From Bacilli bacterium (GTDB lineage Bacteria > Bacillota_I > Bacilli_A > RF39 > UBA660), in assembly GCA_017484205.1 (NCBI GenBank), contig JAFUTO010000001.1, positions 1-55,686 on the forward strand: 55,686 nucleotides of DNA, read 5' to 3'. Both the position numbers and the translations under genes were made by a program. Of this stretch, positions 35,716 to 46,027 are shown in pieces. The notes beneath the pieces are model-generated. The model worked only from the letters and a program-made list of their open reading frames with translations, had not been told where the DNA came from and searched no databases. Each line of letters opens with the position of its first letter. The first letter of the stretch is position 1.

Positions 35716-36159
35716 ATGGATCAAAATTTAAAAAGAGAAATTATATTAGATCATTATCAAAATCCTAGAAATAGGGGATTAGTTGATGATAAAAAGTATG
35801 AGATATCAGATATGGATAATGAAAGTTGTATAGATCATGTTACTGTTCAAGCAAAAGTAGAAGAAAATATTATTAAAGATATTCATTTTGATGGAGAAGC
35901 TTGCGCTATATGTACTTCATCTGCATCAATTATGTCAGAAACACTTAAAGGAAAAAATGTAGAAAAAGCAAATCAAATAATAAGTAATTATTATAAAATG
36001 ATTGATGGAGAAGAATATGATAAAGATATTCTAGAAGAAGCAAATGTATATGAAGATATTGCAAAGCAACCTAATAGAAAAAAGTGCGCGTTACTTGCTT
36101 GGTGGGGAATAGGCGATATAGTAACAAAGGAACTTAAAGATGATAAAGGAAATAACTAA
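35716..36159 (+). CDS. sufU: Iron-sulfur scaffold SufU
   Basis: 147 residues. LKREIILDHYQNPRNRG, then Zn/Fe-S ligands ESCIDHV (Cys and Asp), GEACAICTSSASIMSETLKG (Cys) and RKKCALLAWWGI (Cys). These match the C/D/C/C set of SufU, which in Bacillota accepts sulfur from SufS by zinc-ligand exchange. The sufC, sufD, sufS and sufB genes that usually adjoin are not in this window. The 3' end overlaps the next gene by 20 bases. Confidence 0.88.
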   Translation: MDQNLKREIILDHYQNPRNRGLVDDKKYEISDMDNESCIDHVTVQAKVEENIIKDIHFDGEACAICTSSASIMSETLKGKNVEKANQIISNYYKMIDGEEYDKDILEEANVYEDIAKQPNRKKCALLAWWGIGDIVTKELKDDKGNN

Positions 36160-36568
36160 TGAAATAGAATTAAATAGATGTGATGAACTTCTAAATCTAT
36201 TAATTCTTGATGAAAGAAAATATGACCAAACTATAGATGAATATTTCAAAGTGAAAGATTACTTTAAAAATGTTATCAAAGGAAATAATTTTTTATTAGG
36301 GTATATTATTGATGATAAAATAGTTGGATATATATTTATTAAAAATATTGATAACTCAAATTATCTTATAGATGGGCTATATGTAGAAGAAGAATATCGA
36401 AGAAGAGGTATTGGTAAAAAGTTAATTAATAAGGCATTAGAATTATGTAAGCAAAGAAATGCTAAATGTATAGATATCAATGTTATGTATAAAAATGATT
36501 TAGCAAAAAACCTATATAAATTATTAGGTTTTGAAGAATTTAGAATGACACTAAGAAAAGAATTATAA
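36140..36568 (+). CDS. GNAT-family N-acetyltransferase
   Basis: 142 residues. Acetyl-CoA-binding motif YVEEEYRRRGIGKKLINKAL (R/Q-x-x-G-x-G/A) and the C-terminal NLYKLLGFEEF. An AAGGA site is about eight bases before the ATG, inside sufU. Resembles RimI-like enzymes, but the substrate is not known. Translationally linked to sufU by overlap. Confidence 0.8.
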   Translation: MIKEITNEIELNRCDELLNLLILDERKYDQTIDEYFKVKDYFKNVIKGNNFLLGYIIDDKIVGYIFIKNIDNSNYLIDGLYVEEEYRRRGIGKKLINKALELCKQRNAKCIDINVMYKNDLAKNLYKLLGFEEFRMTLRKEL

Positions 36569-36582
36569 TTAATTCTTTTTTA
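36556..36582 (+). terminator. Terminator before the heat-shock operon
   Basis: AAAGAATT with AATTCTTT, T-run. Overlaps the acetyltransferase stop codon. Confidence 0.7.
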
Positions 36583-36594
36583 ATTTTTTAAAAA

Positions 36595-36621
36595 TTAGCA
36601 CTCATATATTGACAATGCTAA
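36595..36621. promoter_or_regulatory. CIRCE element 1 (HrcA operator)
   Basis: TTAGCACTC, nine bases, CAATGCTAA. The left half matches the CIRCE consensus exactly; the right half matches 7 of 9 positions of GAGTGCTAA. It covers the -35 box. Confidence 0.85.
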
Positions 36622-36637
36622 CATATAATAGTATAAT
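36609..36637 (+). promoter_or_regulatory. hrcA operon promoter
   Basis: TTGACA (36609-36614), 17 bp, TATAAT (36632-36637). Consensus sigma-A promoter bracketed by two CIRCE elements. Confidence 0.93.
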
Positions 36638-36641
36638 GAGA

Positions 36642-36668
36642 TTAGCATTCAAGAAAATAGAGTGCTAA
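36642..36668. promoter_or_regulatory. CIRCE element 2 (HrcA operator)
   Basis: TTAGCATTC, nine bases, GAGTGCTAA. The right half is consensus, the left half has one change. It lies between the transcription start and the hrcA start codon, a usual CIRCE location. Confidence 0.92.
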
Positions 36669-36681
36669 AGAGGTGATGTGG

Positions 36682-37671
36682 GTGCTTAGTAATAGACAAG
36701 AAGAATTACTAAAACTTATTGTAGAAGAGTATATTAAAACTGTAAAACCAGTAAGTTCTAAATCATTATGTGATGTACTTGATTGCTCATCAGCTACGAT
36801 ACGTAATGAAATGGGTATCTTAGAGGATTTAGGCTTACTTGAAAAGACACATACATCTTCAGGTAGAGTTCCTTCAGAAAAAGGCTATCGTTATTATGTA
36901 GATAATATAATGAAACCTAAGGAACTAACTGGTGATGATATGCTAAAGTTACAAACAGTATTTCATAATAAGTCATTAGTATTAAGCGACGCTATAACTA
37001 AAAGTATGGAAATAATATCTGAATTAACTAATTACACATGTGTTATTTTAGGTGATACATCAAATGAAAATAAAGTTAGTAAGGTAGAAGCAGTTCCAAT
37101 TAGTGATAATAGTTTAATCGCGATTATTGTTACTGATAAAGGTCATGTTGAAAATAAAAATATTATTTTGGAAGAAGATGTGACTGTAGAAGAAATAAAA
37201 CAAACAGTTGATTTAATTAATAAACTTATTATTGGTACTCCGATAGATGAAGTAAGTGCAATGTTAGAATATGAAGTAAAACCGATTATAGGGAAATATG
37301 TTAAACAACATGAAGTTTTATATAATGCTTTTTATAATGCTTTTAGTGATTTTGCTCAAGATCCTGTTATAAAGATGAGTGGTACTAAAAATATATTAAT
37401 GCAACCAGAATTTGATGATACTAATAAAATTAGAGAAATAGTTAGTAAATTTGAAGATAAGGAAATAGTATCTAATATTAAAGAAGATAAAAATGGTATT
37501 AATATATATATAGGTAGTGAATCTGAATTTGATGATGATGTTTCAATAATAAAGACACATTATACATTAAATGGAGAAGAGGGAACTATTGCATTAATAG
37601 GACCTAAGAGAATGGAATATGATAGAGCTATAACATTACTTAACTATATAATGGATAATTTAGATAAATAG
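36682..37671 (+). CDS. hrcA: Heat-inducible repressor HrcA
   Basis: 329 residues from GTG 36682, giving MLSNRQEELLKLIVEEYIKT, which matches HrcA starts (MLTNRQ in Bacillus); GAGGTGAT is well placed. Winged-helix motif VSSKSLCDVLDCSSATIRNEM and EKTHTSSGRVPSEKGYRYYVD are diagnostic. HrcA binds CIRCE, and two CIRCE copies lie just upstream, so the operon is autoregulated and induced when GroEL/misfolded protein balance shifts. First gene of hrcA-grpE-dnaK-pepF-dnaJ. Confidence 0.96.
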   Translation: MLSNRQEELLKLIVEEYIKTVKPVSSKSLCDVLDCSSATIRNEMGILEDLGLLEKTHTSSGRVPSEKGYRYYVDNIMKPKELTGDDMLKLQTVFHNKSLVLSDAITKSMEIISELTNYTCVILGDTSNENKVSKVEAVPISDNSLIAIIVTDKGHVENKNIILEEDVTVEEIKQTVDLINKLIIGTPIDEVSAMLEYEVKPIIGKYVKQHEVLYNAFYNAFSDFAQDPVIKMSGTKNILMQPEFDDTNKIREIVSKFEDKEIVSNIKEDKNGINIYIGSESEFDDDVSIIKTHYTLNGEEGTIALIGPKRMEYDRAITLLNYIMDNLDK

Positions 37672-37681
37672 GAGGAATATA

Positions 37682-38263
37682 GTGAATACAGAAGAAGTAA
37701 AACCAAAAGTAATAAAAAAAGAACCTCAAAAAAAAGTGAAAAAGGAAATTAATAAAGAAAACTATGAAGATAATAAAAAAATAAAAGAATTAGAAGATAG
37801 TTTAAATGAGATAACTGGAAAATTTAGTGAAGCTACAGAACATATTAAAGAATTACAAGATGGCTTAATGCGTAGTCAAGCTGAATTAATTAATTATAGA
37901 AAAAGAAAAGATGAAGAGGTAATGAAGATGTTACAATATTCTAATGAAGGTATTGTAAAGGAATTAATACCTAATATAGATAGTTTTGAAAGAGCAATAA
38001 TGACTAAAACAGAAGATGAAGCTATTTTAAAATATCAAGAAGGATTTAAAATGATTTACGCCAGTTTAGTAAACGTTTTAAATAAATATGATGTTAAGGC
38101 TATTGATGGAGCAAATAAACCATTTGATCCAACTTATCATCAAGCAGTACTTACAGAACATAAAGATGGTGTAGAACCAGGAATGGTTTTGGAAGTATTA
38201 CAAAAAGGTTATTTATTAAAAGATAAAGTTATAAGACCTGCTATGGTCAAAGTAAGTGAATAG
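37682..38263 (+). CDS. grpE: Nucleotide exchange factor GrpE
   Basis: 193 residues, GTG start with AGGAGG. Lys/Glu-rich N-terminus, long coiled coil (IKELEDSLNEITGKFSEATE), ELINYRKRKDEEV and the C-terminal beta domain (NKPFDPTYHQAV, VLQKGYLLKDKVIRPAMVKV). Releases ADP from DnaK. Ten bases after hrcA. Confidence 0.95.
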   Translation: MNTEEVKPKVIKKEPQKKVKKEINKENYEDNKKIKELEDSLNEITGKFSEATEHIKELQDGLMRSQAELINYRKRKDEEVMKMLQYSNEGIVKELIPNIDSFERAIMTKTEDEAILKYQEGFKMIYASLVNVLNKYDVKAIDGANKPFDPTYHQAVLTEHKDGVEPGMVLEVLQKGYLLKDKVIRPAMVKVSE

Positions 38264-38272
38264 GAAAGGTGA

Positions 38273-40108
<1,836 letters not shown>

Positions 40109-40111
40109 TTA

Positions 40112-40137
40112 AAAAGTTCTAGGAAACTAGAACTTTT
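40112..40137 (+). terminator. Hairpin between dnaK and pepF
   Basis: AAAAGTTCTAG (40112-40122) with CTAGAACTTTT (40127-40137). Only the T's of the stem itself follow, so it may be a partial terminator or an mRNA-stabilising end rather than a full stop. dnaJ expression would depend on read-through. Confidence 0.65.
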
Positions 40138-40154
40138 CTACGAAAGGAAATAAT

Positions 40155-41939
40155 ATGCAAAAATATAAATCTAGAAAAGATGTTCCTCTAAAATATAAAT
40201 GGGATTTAACTCACTATTTTAAAGATGAAAAAGATTTTAATGATAATTTAAGTAAATGTGAAACTATGATTGATGCATTAAAAGATTATGTAGGTTCTAC
40301 AAAAGATGCAAAAAAACTATATGAGTTTTTAAAAAATGATATAGAGGCAAATGCATTAATAATGAATTTATATATTTATGTATCTTTATTAAATGATCAA
40401 GAATTAGGTAATTCTAAAAATATAGAGTTATTAAATAAGGTTGAAGACACATTTAATAAATATGTTATTAATACAAGTTTCTTTGCGCCTGAATTACTCA
40501 AATTATCTAAAGAAGAATATGAAGAATTATTTAATAAGAATAATAAATTAAATGAATTTAAAAGTGATTTAGATAAAATATATAGAGGTAAGGAACATGT
40601 TATTGATGAAGAAAAAGAAAATATAATATCTGAACTTGACAATGCTATGAATCATTTTGATGATATGTCTTCTACAATGCTTAATGGTGAACATGATTAT
40701 GGTACAGTAGTAGTAGATGGTGAAGAAGAAAAGATAGCTACAACTAATATAAGAAGATTACTTAAAAATGAAGATAGAAGTTTTAGAAAAGAAGTAAGAG
40801 ATAAATATAATAAAGTATTAGATAGGTATGGTGTCAGCGCAGCTCAAATGCTAAATGGTTATGTTAAAAGTAATATTGTAAAAGCTAAATTACATAATTA
40901 TAAAGATGCTTGGGATGCCAAAATATTTAAACTAAATATGCCTAATGAAGCTTATGAAACACTTCTTAATACAACTGAGAAACATTTAGATGTATTACAT
41001 AGATATTATAGAGTGTTTAAAAAATCTGTAGGATTAAAAGAATTATATCAATATGACTTATCTTTAGATATGACTAAAAATAGTAAAAAATATTCTATTG
41101 AAGAGGCTCAAGAATTAGTTTTAGAAGCAATTAAACCATTAGGTGAAGATTATGAGAATAGATTTAAAAAAGTCTTTGATGAACATCATATAGATTATGC
41201 TCAATATCCTTCTAAATGTTCAGGTGGTTATTGCGCCACTTCATTAGATAAACATTCGAACATATTGATGAGTTTTAACTATGACTTAGATTCAGTATCA
41301 ACTATTGCTCATGAAGGTGGTCATGATATACATCATACATATGTCAATGATAATAATCCTTTACAATATAGGGAAGTATCCAACTTAGTAGCTGAAGTTG
41401 CTTCTTTAACAAATGAATGTTTATTATCAAGTTATCTTTCTATAAATGGAAAAACAGATGAAGAAAAAATGTCTGGTATAGACAATATATTAGGTGTCAT
41501 TGCTAATAATTATTATGATGCTGTTAGGGAAGCTAAAATGGAACAAGATTTTTATAATTATGTTTCAAGCGGTCACACAATTACTAAAGATTATATGGAT
41601 GATTTGACATATAAGTCATTAGAAAAATATTATGGTAAAGAAGTAATTTTAGATGAACACTCTAAAAACTCTTGGATAGTTAGAAGTCATTATTATATGA
41701 ATTATTATTTATATAGTTATGCCTTTTGTATAAGTATAGCTTCATATATAGCTAGTGAAATATTGAATGGTAATAAAGATATGTTAGAAAAATATCATAA
41801 ATTCTTATGTACAGGATCTAATGTATGGCCAATAGATGCGATAAAAATATTAGGTATAGATTTAAGAAAACCTGATGTTTATGAAGGCGCGATTAATTAT
41901 TTTGCATCATTATTAGATAAATTTGAAACTATGATTTAA
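40155..41939 (+). CDS. pepF: Oligoendopeptidase F (M3 family)
   Basis: 594 residues, normal length. Zinc protease motif AHEGGHDIHH (His-Glu-x-x-His, about residue 385-394) with downstream Glu in LVAEVASLTNE. N-terminal helical region YKWDLTHYFKDEKDFND is typical of PepF. Cleaves peptides of about 7-17 residues in the cytoplasm. It lies between dnaK and dnaJ, suggesting a heat-shock link: clearing peptides from degraded protein (inference). AAAGGAAA site. Confidence 0.93.
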   Translation: MQKYKSRKDVPLKYKWDLTHYFKDEKDFNDNLSKCETMIDALKDYVGSTKDAKKLYEFLKNDIEANALIMNLYIYVSLLNDQELGNSKNIELLNKVEDTFNKYVINTSFFAPELLKLSKEEYEELFNKNNKLNEFKSDLDKIYRGKEHVIDEEKENIISELDNAMNHFDDMSSTMLNGEHDYGTVVVDGEEEKIATTNIRRLLKNEDRSFRKEVRDKYNKVLDRYGVSAAQMLNGYVKSNIVKAKLHNYKDAWDAKIFKLNMPNEAYETLLNTTEKHLDVLHRYYRVFKKSVGLKELYQYDLSLDMTKNSKKYSIEEAQELVLEAIKPLGEDYENRFKKVFDEHHIDYAQYPSKCSGGYCATSLDKHSNILMSFNYDLDSVSTIAHEGGHDIHHTYVNDNNPLQYREVSNLVAEVASLTNECLLSSYLSINGKTDEEKMSGIDNILGVIANNYYDAVREAKMEQDFYNYVSSGHTITKDYMDDLTYKSLEKYYGKEVILDEHSKNSWIVRSHYYMNYYLYSYAFCISIASYIASEILNGNKDMLEKYHKFLCTGSNVWPIDAIKILGIDLRKPDVYEGAINYFASLLDKFETMI

Positions 41940-41952
41940 GTAGGTGAATAGT

Positions 41953-43056
41953 ATGAATAAAAAAGATTATTATGAGGTATTAGGCGTTAGTAAAAATGCA
42001 TCTCAAGATGAGATTAAAAGTGCATTTAGAAAATTAGCGAAGAAGTATCATCCTGATATAAATAAAGATGCGGATGCTCCTGAGAAATTCAAAGAAGCAG
42101 AAGAAGCATATTCTGTATTATCAGATGAATCAAAAAGACGTCAATATGATCAATATGGTCATGCTGCATTTAGTAATGGTTCTGGTGGTGCAGGATATGA
42201 CTTTAGTGATTTTGATTTTGCAGATATATTTAGTGATATCTTTGGTGGAAACTTCACTTCTGGTTTTGGAAGTTATACTGGCAGAGGTAATAGACCAACT
42301 AAAGGTAGAGATACTCTTACTAAAGTTCGTTTAACATTTGAAGAAGCCGCATTTGGTTGTAAAAAAGATATAGAAGTTACAACATCAGAAGACTGTTCTT
42401 ATTGTGATGGTAAAGGTGGTACAGGAGAGTCTACATGTTCTAAATGTCATGGTAGTGGAACAGTAACATCCGAACAAAGAACTATATTAGGTTCATTTAT
42501 GACTAGAACTACTTGTCCTGAATGTAATGGAAAAGGTAAAACATACGATAAAGAATGTACTCATTGTCATGGAAAAGGCAAAGTTAAAACTACTAAAACA
42601 ATTAATGTTAAGATTCCAGCAGGTGTAGATGATGGTAATCAACTTAGAGTACCTGGTAAAGGTGAAGCTGGAACTAATGGTGGACCTAATGGAGATTTAT
42701 ATTTAGAATTTTCTGTCCAAAAACATGAAATATTTGAAAGAGAAGGTCAAGATATATATTTTACATTACCTTTAACTATTCCAGAAGTAGTATTAGGATG
42801 TAAGAAAGAAATACCTACATTATATGGTAAAGTTAATCTAACCATTCCAGCTGGAACACAACCTAATGATAAGATGCGTCTAAAAGGAAAAGGTATAGAA
42901 GATCCTAATAGGTATGGTAAGGGAGATATGTATGTTATCCTTGATATGGTAGTACCTACTAAACTTACAAAAGAACAAAAGAAATTATATGAAGAATTAA
43001 ATAAAATAGAAAATAATGATTCTTTCTTTAAAAAATTAAAAGATTATTTAAAATAG
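41953..43056 (+). CDS. dnaJ: Co-chaperone DnaJ (Hsp40)
   Basis: 367 residues from ATG 41953 (AGGTGA upstream; GTG 41944 is part of that site). J domain with HPD in [10 protein letters not shown], Gly/Phe region ([14 protein letters not shown]), four CxxCxGxG zinc motifs ([36 protein letters not shown]), and the C-terminal substrate domains. Stimulates DnaK ATPase. Last gene of the operon. Confidence 0.97.
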   Translation: MNKKDYYEVLGVSKNASQDEIKSAFRKLAKKYHPDINKDADAPEKFKEAEEAYSVLSDESKRRQYDQYGHAAFSNGSGGAGYDFSDFDFADIFSDIFGGNFTSGFGSYTGRGNRPTKGRDTLTKVRLTFEEAAFGCKKDIEVTTSEDCSYCDGKGGTGESTCSKCHGSGTVTSEQRTILGSFMTRTTCPECNGKGKTYDKECTHCHGKGKVKTTKTINVKIPAGVDDGNQLRVPGKGEAGTNGGPNGDLYLEFSVQKHEIFEREGQDIYFTLPLTIPEVVLGCKKEIPTLYGKVNLTIPAGTQPNDKMRLKGKGIEDPNRYGKGDMYVILDMVVPTKLTKEQKKLYEELNKIENNDSFFKKLKDYLK

Positions 43057-43079
43057 TACTATTTATAGTACTTTTTTAT
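43055..43079 (+). terminator. Heat-shock operon terminator
   Basis: AGTACTAT (43055-43062), TT, ATAGTACT (43065-43072), T-run. Confidence 0.9.
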
Positions 43080-43125
43080 TTACCAAAATAAAAAAATAAT
43101 CATCTCTTATAATAGAGGTGATATG

Positions 43126-44181
43126 ATGGACAATTATAAATTTATTGATATTGCTAGAAGAATCGCGGATACAATCCCAACAAGATATCAATTAGGAGGA
43201 TGGGGTCAACAACAAGATGGATATTATCTTTTTGATTGTGTATGTCTTATTAAATCTATATTATGGGGATTTGATTTTCAAGTAGGCGGACATGGTGGCG
43301 CAGTATATCTTGCTAATGGTGTACCTGATGTAGGCGCTAATCGTATGATTGAACTATGTACGAATATATCTGAAGATTTTAATAATATAGAGATAGGGGA
43401 AATATTATGGTTAGATGGTCATGTTGGTATTTATGTTGGTGAAAGATTTGTAGTAGAAGCTACAGCAGCTTGGGAGAATAAAGTATTAGTATCATATGTT
43501 GAGACTAATGGAGTCAGGATAAGAAATGGACACCAAGTATATAGATGGGTTAAACATGGAAGATTACCTTATATTACATATAATAGTGGGTACGCTACGA
43601 TAACAAATTTGGCAGTAGAAGATATTACTACTACAAGTGTTAAAATCATTTATACAGTAGATTTACCAATAACTGAAGTTTTATATTCATTGGATAATAG
43701 AAATTATGTAAATTTACCTATAGATGGTATTATTAGTGGTTTATTACCAAATACTAAGTACGAAGTTAAAATTAAAGTTAAAAGAGAATATACAAATAAT
43801 TATACTGAAAAAAGCATATCATTTACTACTTTAGATGAACCAATATCATTGAAATATTCTATAGGTAATGTAGTAGAAGTTGATGGGGCGTTATATGATG
43901 AACCAACTAGCAATAATGAGCTTATGGTACTATCAAATTATAAAGCTACTATAACTGATACTAATAACCATTATGGAGTATTACATCCATATAAAATTGA
44001 CGAACTAGGATGGACTAATGAGAATAATATTAAACTTTATGAAGAACCACAAACTGATATTTTTGAAATTATAAAGAATATATTAAAACTAATTTTAAAA
44101 TATGTTTTTATACCATTAGGAATTATTCTGTTAGTATCGATATTAATTATAGTATTAATTATAAAAAGCATCTTGTTTTAG
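43126..44181 (+). CDS. Lysin-like cysteine amidase/peptidase with C-terminal anchor
   Basis: 351 residues from ATG 43126 (GAGG seven bases before; the ATG three bases earlier is also possible). No signal peptide. Residues about 1-150: NlpC/P60- or CHAP-like domain, with candidate Cys in YYLFDCVCLIKSILWG and His in DGHVGIYVGERFVVEAT; resembles phage-type endolysins. Then a fibronectin-III-like domain (about 158-240), an SH3-like wall-binding segment (GWTNENNIKLYEEP ends it), and one hydrophobic helix at the very C-terminus. How it would reach the wall is unclear. A convergent gene follows. Confidence 0.65.
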   Translation: MDNYKFIDIARRIADTIPTRYQLGGWGQQQDGYYLFDCVCLIKSILWGFDFQVGGHGGAVYLANGVPDVGANRMIELCTNISEDFNNIEIGEILWLDGHVGIYVGERFVVEATAAWENKVLVSYVETNGVRIRNGHQVYRWVKHGRLPYITYNSGYATITNLAVEDITTTSVKIIYTVDLPITEVLYSLDNRNYVNLPIDGIISGLLPNTKYEVKIKVKREYTNNYTEKSISFTTLDEPISLKYSIGNVVEVDGALYDEPTSNNELMVLSNYKATITDTNNHYGVLHPYKIDELGWTNENNIKLYEEPQTDIFEIIKNILKLILKYVFIPLGIILLVSILIIVLIIKSILF

Positions 44182-44189
44182 ATGCTTTT
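44164..44189. terminator. Bidirectional terminator between convergent genes
   Basis: AAAAGCATC (44164-44172) with GATGCTTTT (44181-44189). A-run before and T-run after it, so it can stop both the lysin-like gene and the minus-strand unit. Confidence 0.8.
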
Positions 44190-45051
44190 AATCGTTATAT
44201 ACTTCTTTTCTAAGTAAATCAATATTGTCATTCATTATACTTATATAATCTCTATTATTTTTTCTATCGTTATCACTTAAATTAGATAAGTCATTTAGTT
44301 TTATTGTTTCAATTCCATAATCATTTACAAGTGTATTGATAATATCTGTCTTTTCATCATTAAGCATAAATATATAATTTAAGTTATTACTTCTAATTTT
44401 GTTTTTAACTGTTTCAATTGTTTTATCAGTTAAAGTGTTTTCATCTAATGAATATATAGTAAATCCATATTTTTCTAGGAACTTAAGAGTATTATTAGAA
44501 ACTATAATAGTAGGATCATCTGCAGTTTCAACCATTAAATATATCTTAGCTTCTAATTTAGATATTGTTAGCTTTAATTCTTCGTAGTTAGAATTTATAT
44601 TATTTCTTAAATATTGATTAGAAATATATTCATCTAAGCCTTCTTTTATATTTTTTGCCATCATTAGTACATTAGATGGGTTTAACCATAGTTCTTCTTC
44701 ACCATATTCATAATCAATACTTTTCGTACTATCAATAATTTTTAATTTTTTATTGTATCCTAACATAGGACTAATATAATTTTTTTCTTTAGAATTGCCA
44801 TTAAATATAAAAAGTGCTGCGCTACTATATTGTTTTATTTGTTCATCAGTTAAAGTGTATGTACTATTAATAATACCATTAGGATATATACTTTCAACAT
44901 CGCTATGTTTGCCATATAAAGATTCAGTTATATATTCAGTTGGATATGATGAAGTATATATTTTTATATCTTCCATAGTATCTCTTTTAATCGCACATCC
45001 TGTTGGAACTAACAATATAATACTAAATAATAATAATAATTTCTTTTTCAT
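44188..45051 (-). CDS. TroA/ZnuA-like lipoprotein with lost metal ligands
   Basis: 287 residues. Signal peptide with lipobox VPTGC (Cys19). The fold pattern of metal-binding lipoproteins is clear: [39 protein letters not shown], the helical backbone segment, [17 protein letters not shown] and the final Tyr/Leu-rich lobe. The residues that normally bind Zn or Mn are gone: the PHSYEP His is Asn/Ser, the HxWLDP His is Glu (EELWLNP), the SHxAF His is Asn, and the Glu/Asp of the last site is not evident. It probably does not bind metal. No ABC permease or ATPase adjoins. Shares four bases with yidD upstream. Confidence 0.7.
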   Translation of the reverse strand: MKKKLLLLFSIILLVPTGCAIKRDTMEDIKIYTSSYPTEYITESLYGKHSDVESIYPNGIINSTYTLTDEQIKQYSSAALFIFNGNSKEKNYISPMLGYNKKLKIIDSTKSIDYEYGEEELWLNPSNVLMMAKNIKEGLDEYISNQYLRNNINSNYEELKLTISKLEAKIYLMVETADDPTIIVSNNTLKFLEKYGFTIYSLDENTLTDKTIETVKNKIRSNNLNYIFMLNDEKTDIINTLVNDYGIETIKLNDLSNLSDNDRKNNRDYISIMNDNIDLLRKEVYND

Positions 45052-45269
45052 TTTTTAACCTCCTTAGGTACAGGGTCATAACCATATCCACCCCATGGAC
45101 CACATTTTATTATTCTTTTAATACCTAGTTTTAATCCTTTAACAACACCAAATCTATTGATTGCTATTTTAGTATATTCTGAGCATGTAGGTGTATATCT
45201 ACAGTATTTGTGTGATGAAATAGGTAATTTTTGATATATATTTATCAAACAATTAAGCAAATATTTCAT
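45048..45269 (-). CDS. yidD: Membrane protein insertion efficiency factor YidD
   Basis: 73 residues. [29 protein letters not shown] and [15 protein letters not shown] contain the family's Cys pattern (CRYxPTCSxY) and the Gly-rich C-terminus. Helps YidC insert membrane proteins. Normally beside rnpA/yidC; here it pairs with a degenerate metal-lipoprotein gene (four-base overlap). Confidence 0.93.
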   Translation of the reverse strand: MKYLLNCLINIYQKLPISSHKYCRYTPTCSEYTKIAINRFGVVKGLKLGIKRIIKCGPWGGYGYDPVPKEVKK

Positions 45270-45342
45270 ACTATCACCTTTTTAATTATACTAAAATATA
45301 GAAAAAATGTAAAATGCTATTCAATGTTTAAGCATTATTTGA

Positions 45343-45348
45343 TATAAT
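45343..45348 (+). promoter_or_regulatory. rnc promoter -10
   Basis: TATAAT within TTTGATATAAT, an extended -10 (TGA-TATAAT). A divergent gene lies on the other side. An AATGCT/AGCATT inverted repeat (about 45313-45336) sits where the -35 would be. Confidence 0.6.
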
Positions 45349-45364
45349 ATTTACAGGTGGTAAT

Positions 45365-46027
45365 ATGAAGATATTAGAAGAATTAGGCATAACACCTAAT
45401 AACGAGAAAATTTATGATAGGGCTTTTTCTCATACATCTTATGCGAATGAGCATGATGTAGAAAGTTATGAAAGATTAGAATATCTTGGAGATGCTGTAA
45501 TGGAACTTATTATAAGTGAATATTTATATAAGAATACAGAGTATGGCGAAGGCGAGATGACTAAACTCAGAAGTCAATATGTATGTGAAAATGCTAATTT
45601 TGAGTATGCGATGGAATTAGGTCTAAATGAATATTTAAAATTAGGTCATGGCGAAGAAGAAAATGGTGGTAGGACAAGAAAAGCCATAGTAGCTGATATC
45701 TTCGAATCATTTATAGGCGCGATGTTTCTAGATCAAGGACTAGACGTTGTAAAAAAATTTATTTATGATTTGGTAATACCAAAGATAGAAAATAAAAGTA
45801 TGGATGTATTTACAGATTATAAATCAGTATTACAAGAATTAGTTCAAACAGATAAAAGAAGTCTTTTATATGAAGTAGTAGAAGAAAGTGGTCCATCTCA
45901 TGATAAGACATTTACTATTGTAGTTAAAATTGATGATATTATTTATGGAAAAGGAATCGCACATAGTAAAAAAGAAGCAGAGCAAATGGCTGCTCATGAT
46001 GCTTTGAAGAAGAGTCAAAATGGATAA
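45365..46027 (+). CDS. rnc: Ribonuclease III
   Basis: 220 residues. Catalytic motif ERLEYLGDAVMELIISEYLY, GEGEMTKLRSQYV and ADIFESFIGAMFLDQGLD; dsRNA-binding domain at about 150-220 (DYKSVLQELVQ, KIDDIIYGKGIAHSKKEAEQ in outline). Cuts double-stranded RNA such as rRNA precursors and sense-antisense pairs; relevant to the antisense RNA loci nearby. GGTGG site. Overlaps the next gene by eight bases. Confidence 0.97.
   Translation: MKILEELGITPNNEKIYDRAFSHTSYANEHDVESYERLEYLGDAVMELIISEYLYKNTEYGEGEMTKLRSQYVCENANFEYAMELGLNEYLKLGHGEEENGGRTRKAIVADIFESFIGAMFLDQGLDVVKKFIYDLVIPKIENKSMDVFTDYKSVLQELVQTDKRSLLYEVVEESGPSHDKTFTIVVKIDDIIYGKGIAHSKKEAEQMAAHDALKKSQNG

Noticed and set aside
44188..45051. Functional zinc or manganese uptake lipoprotein
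   Set aside because: The ligand residues are replaced and no transporter genes adjoin.
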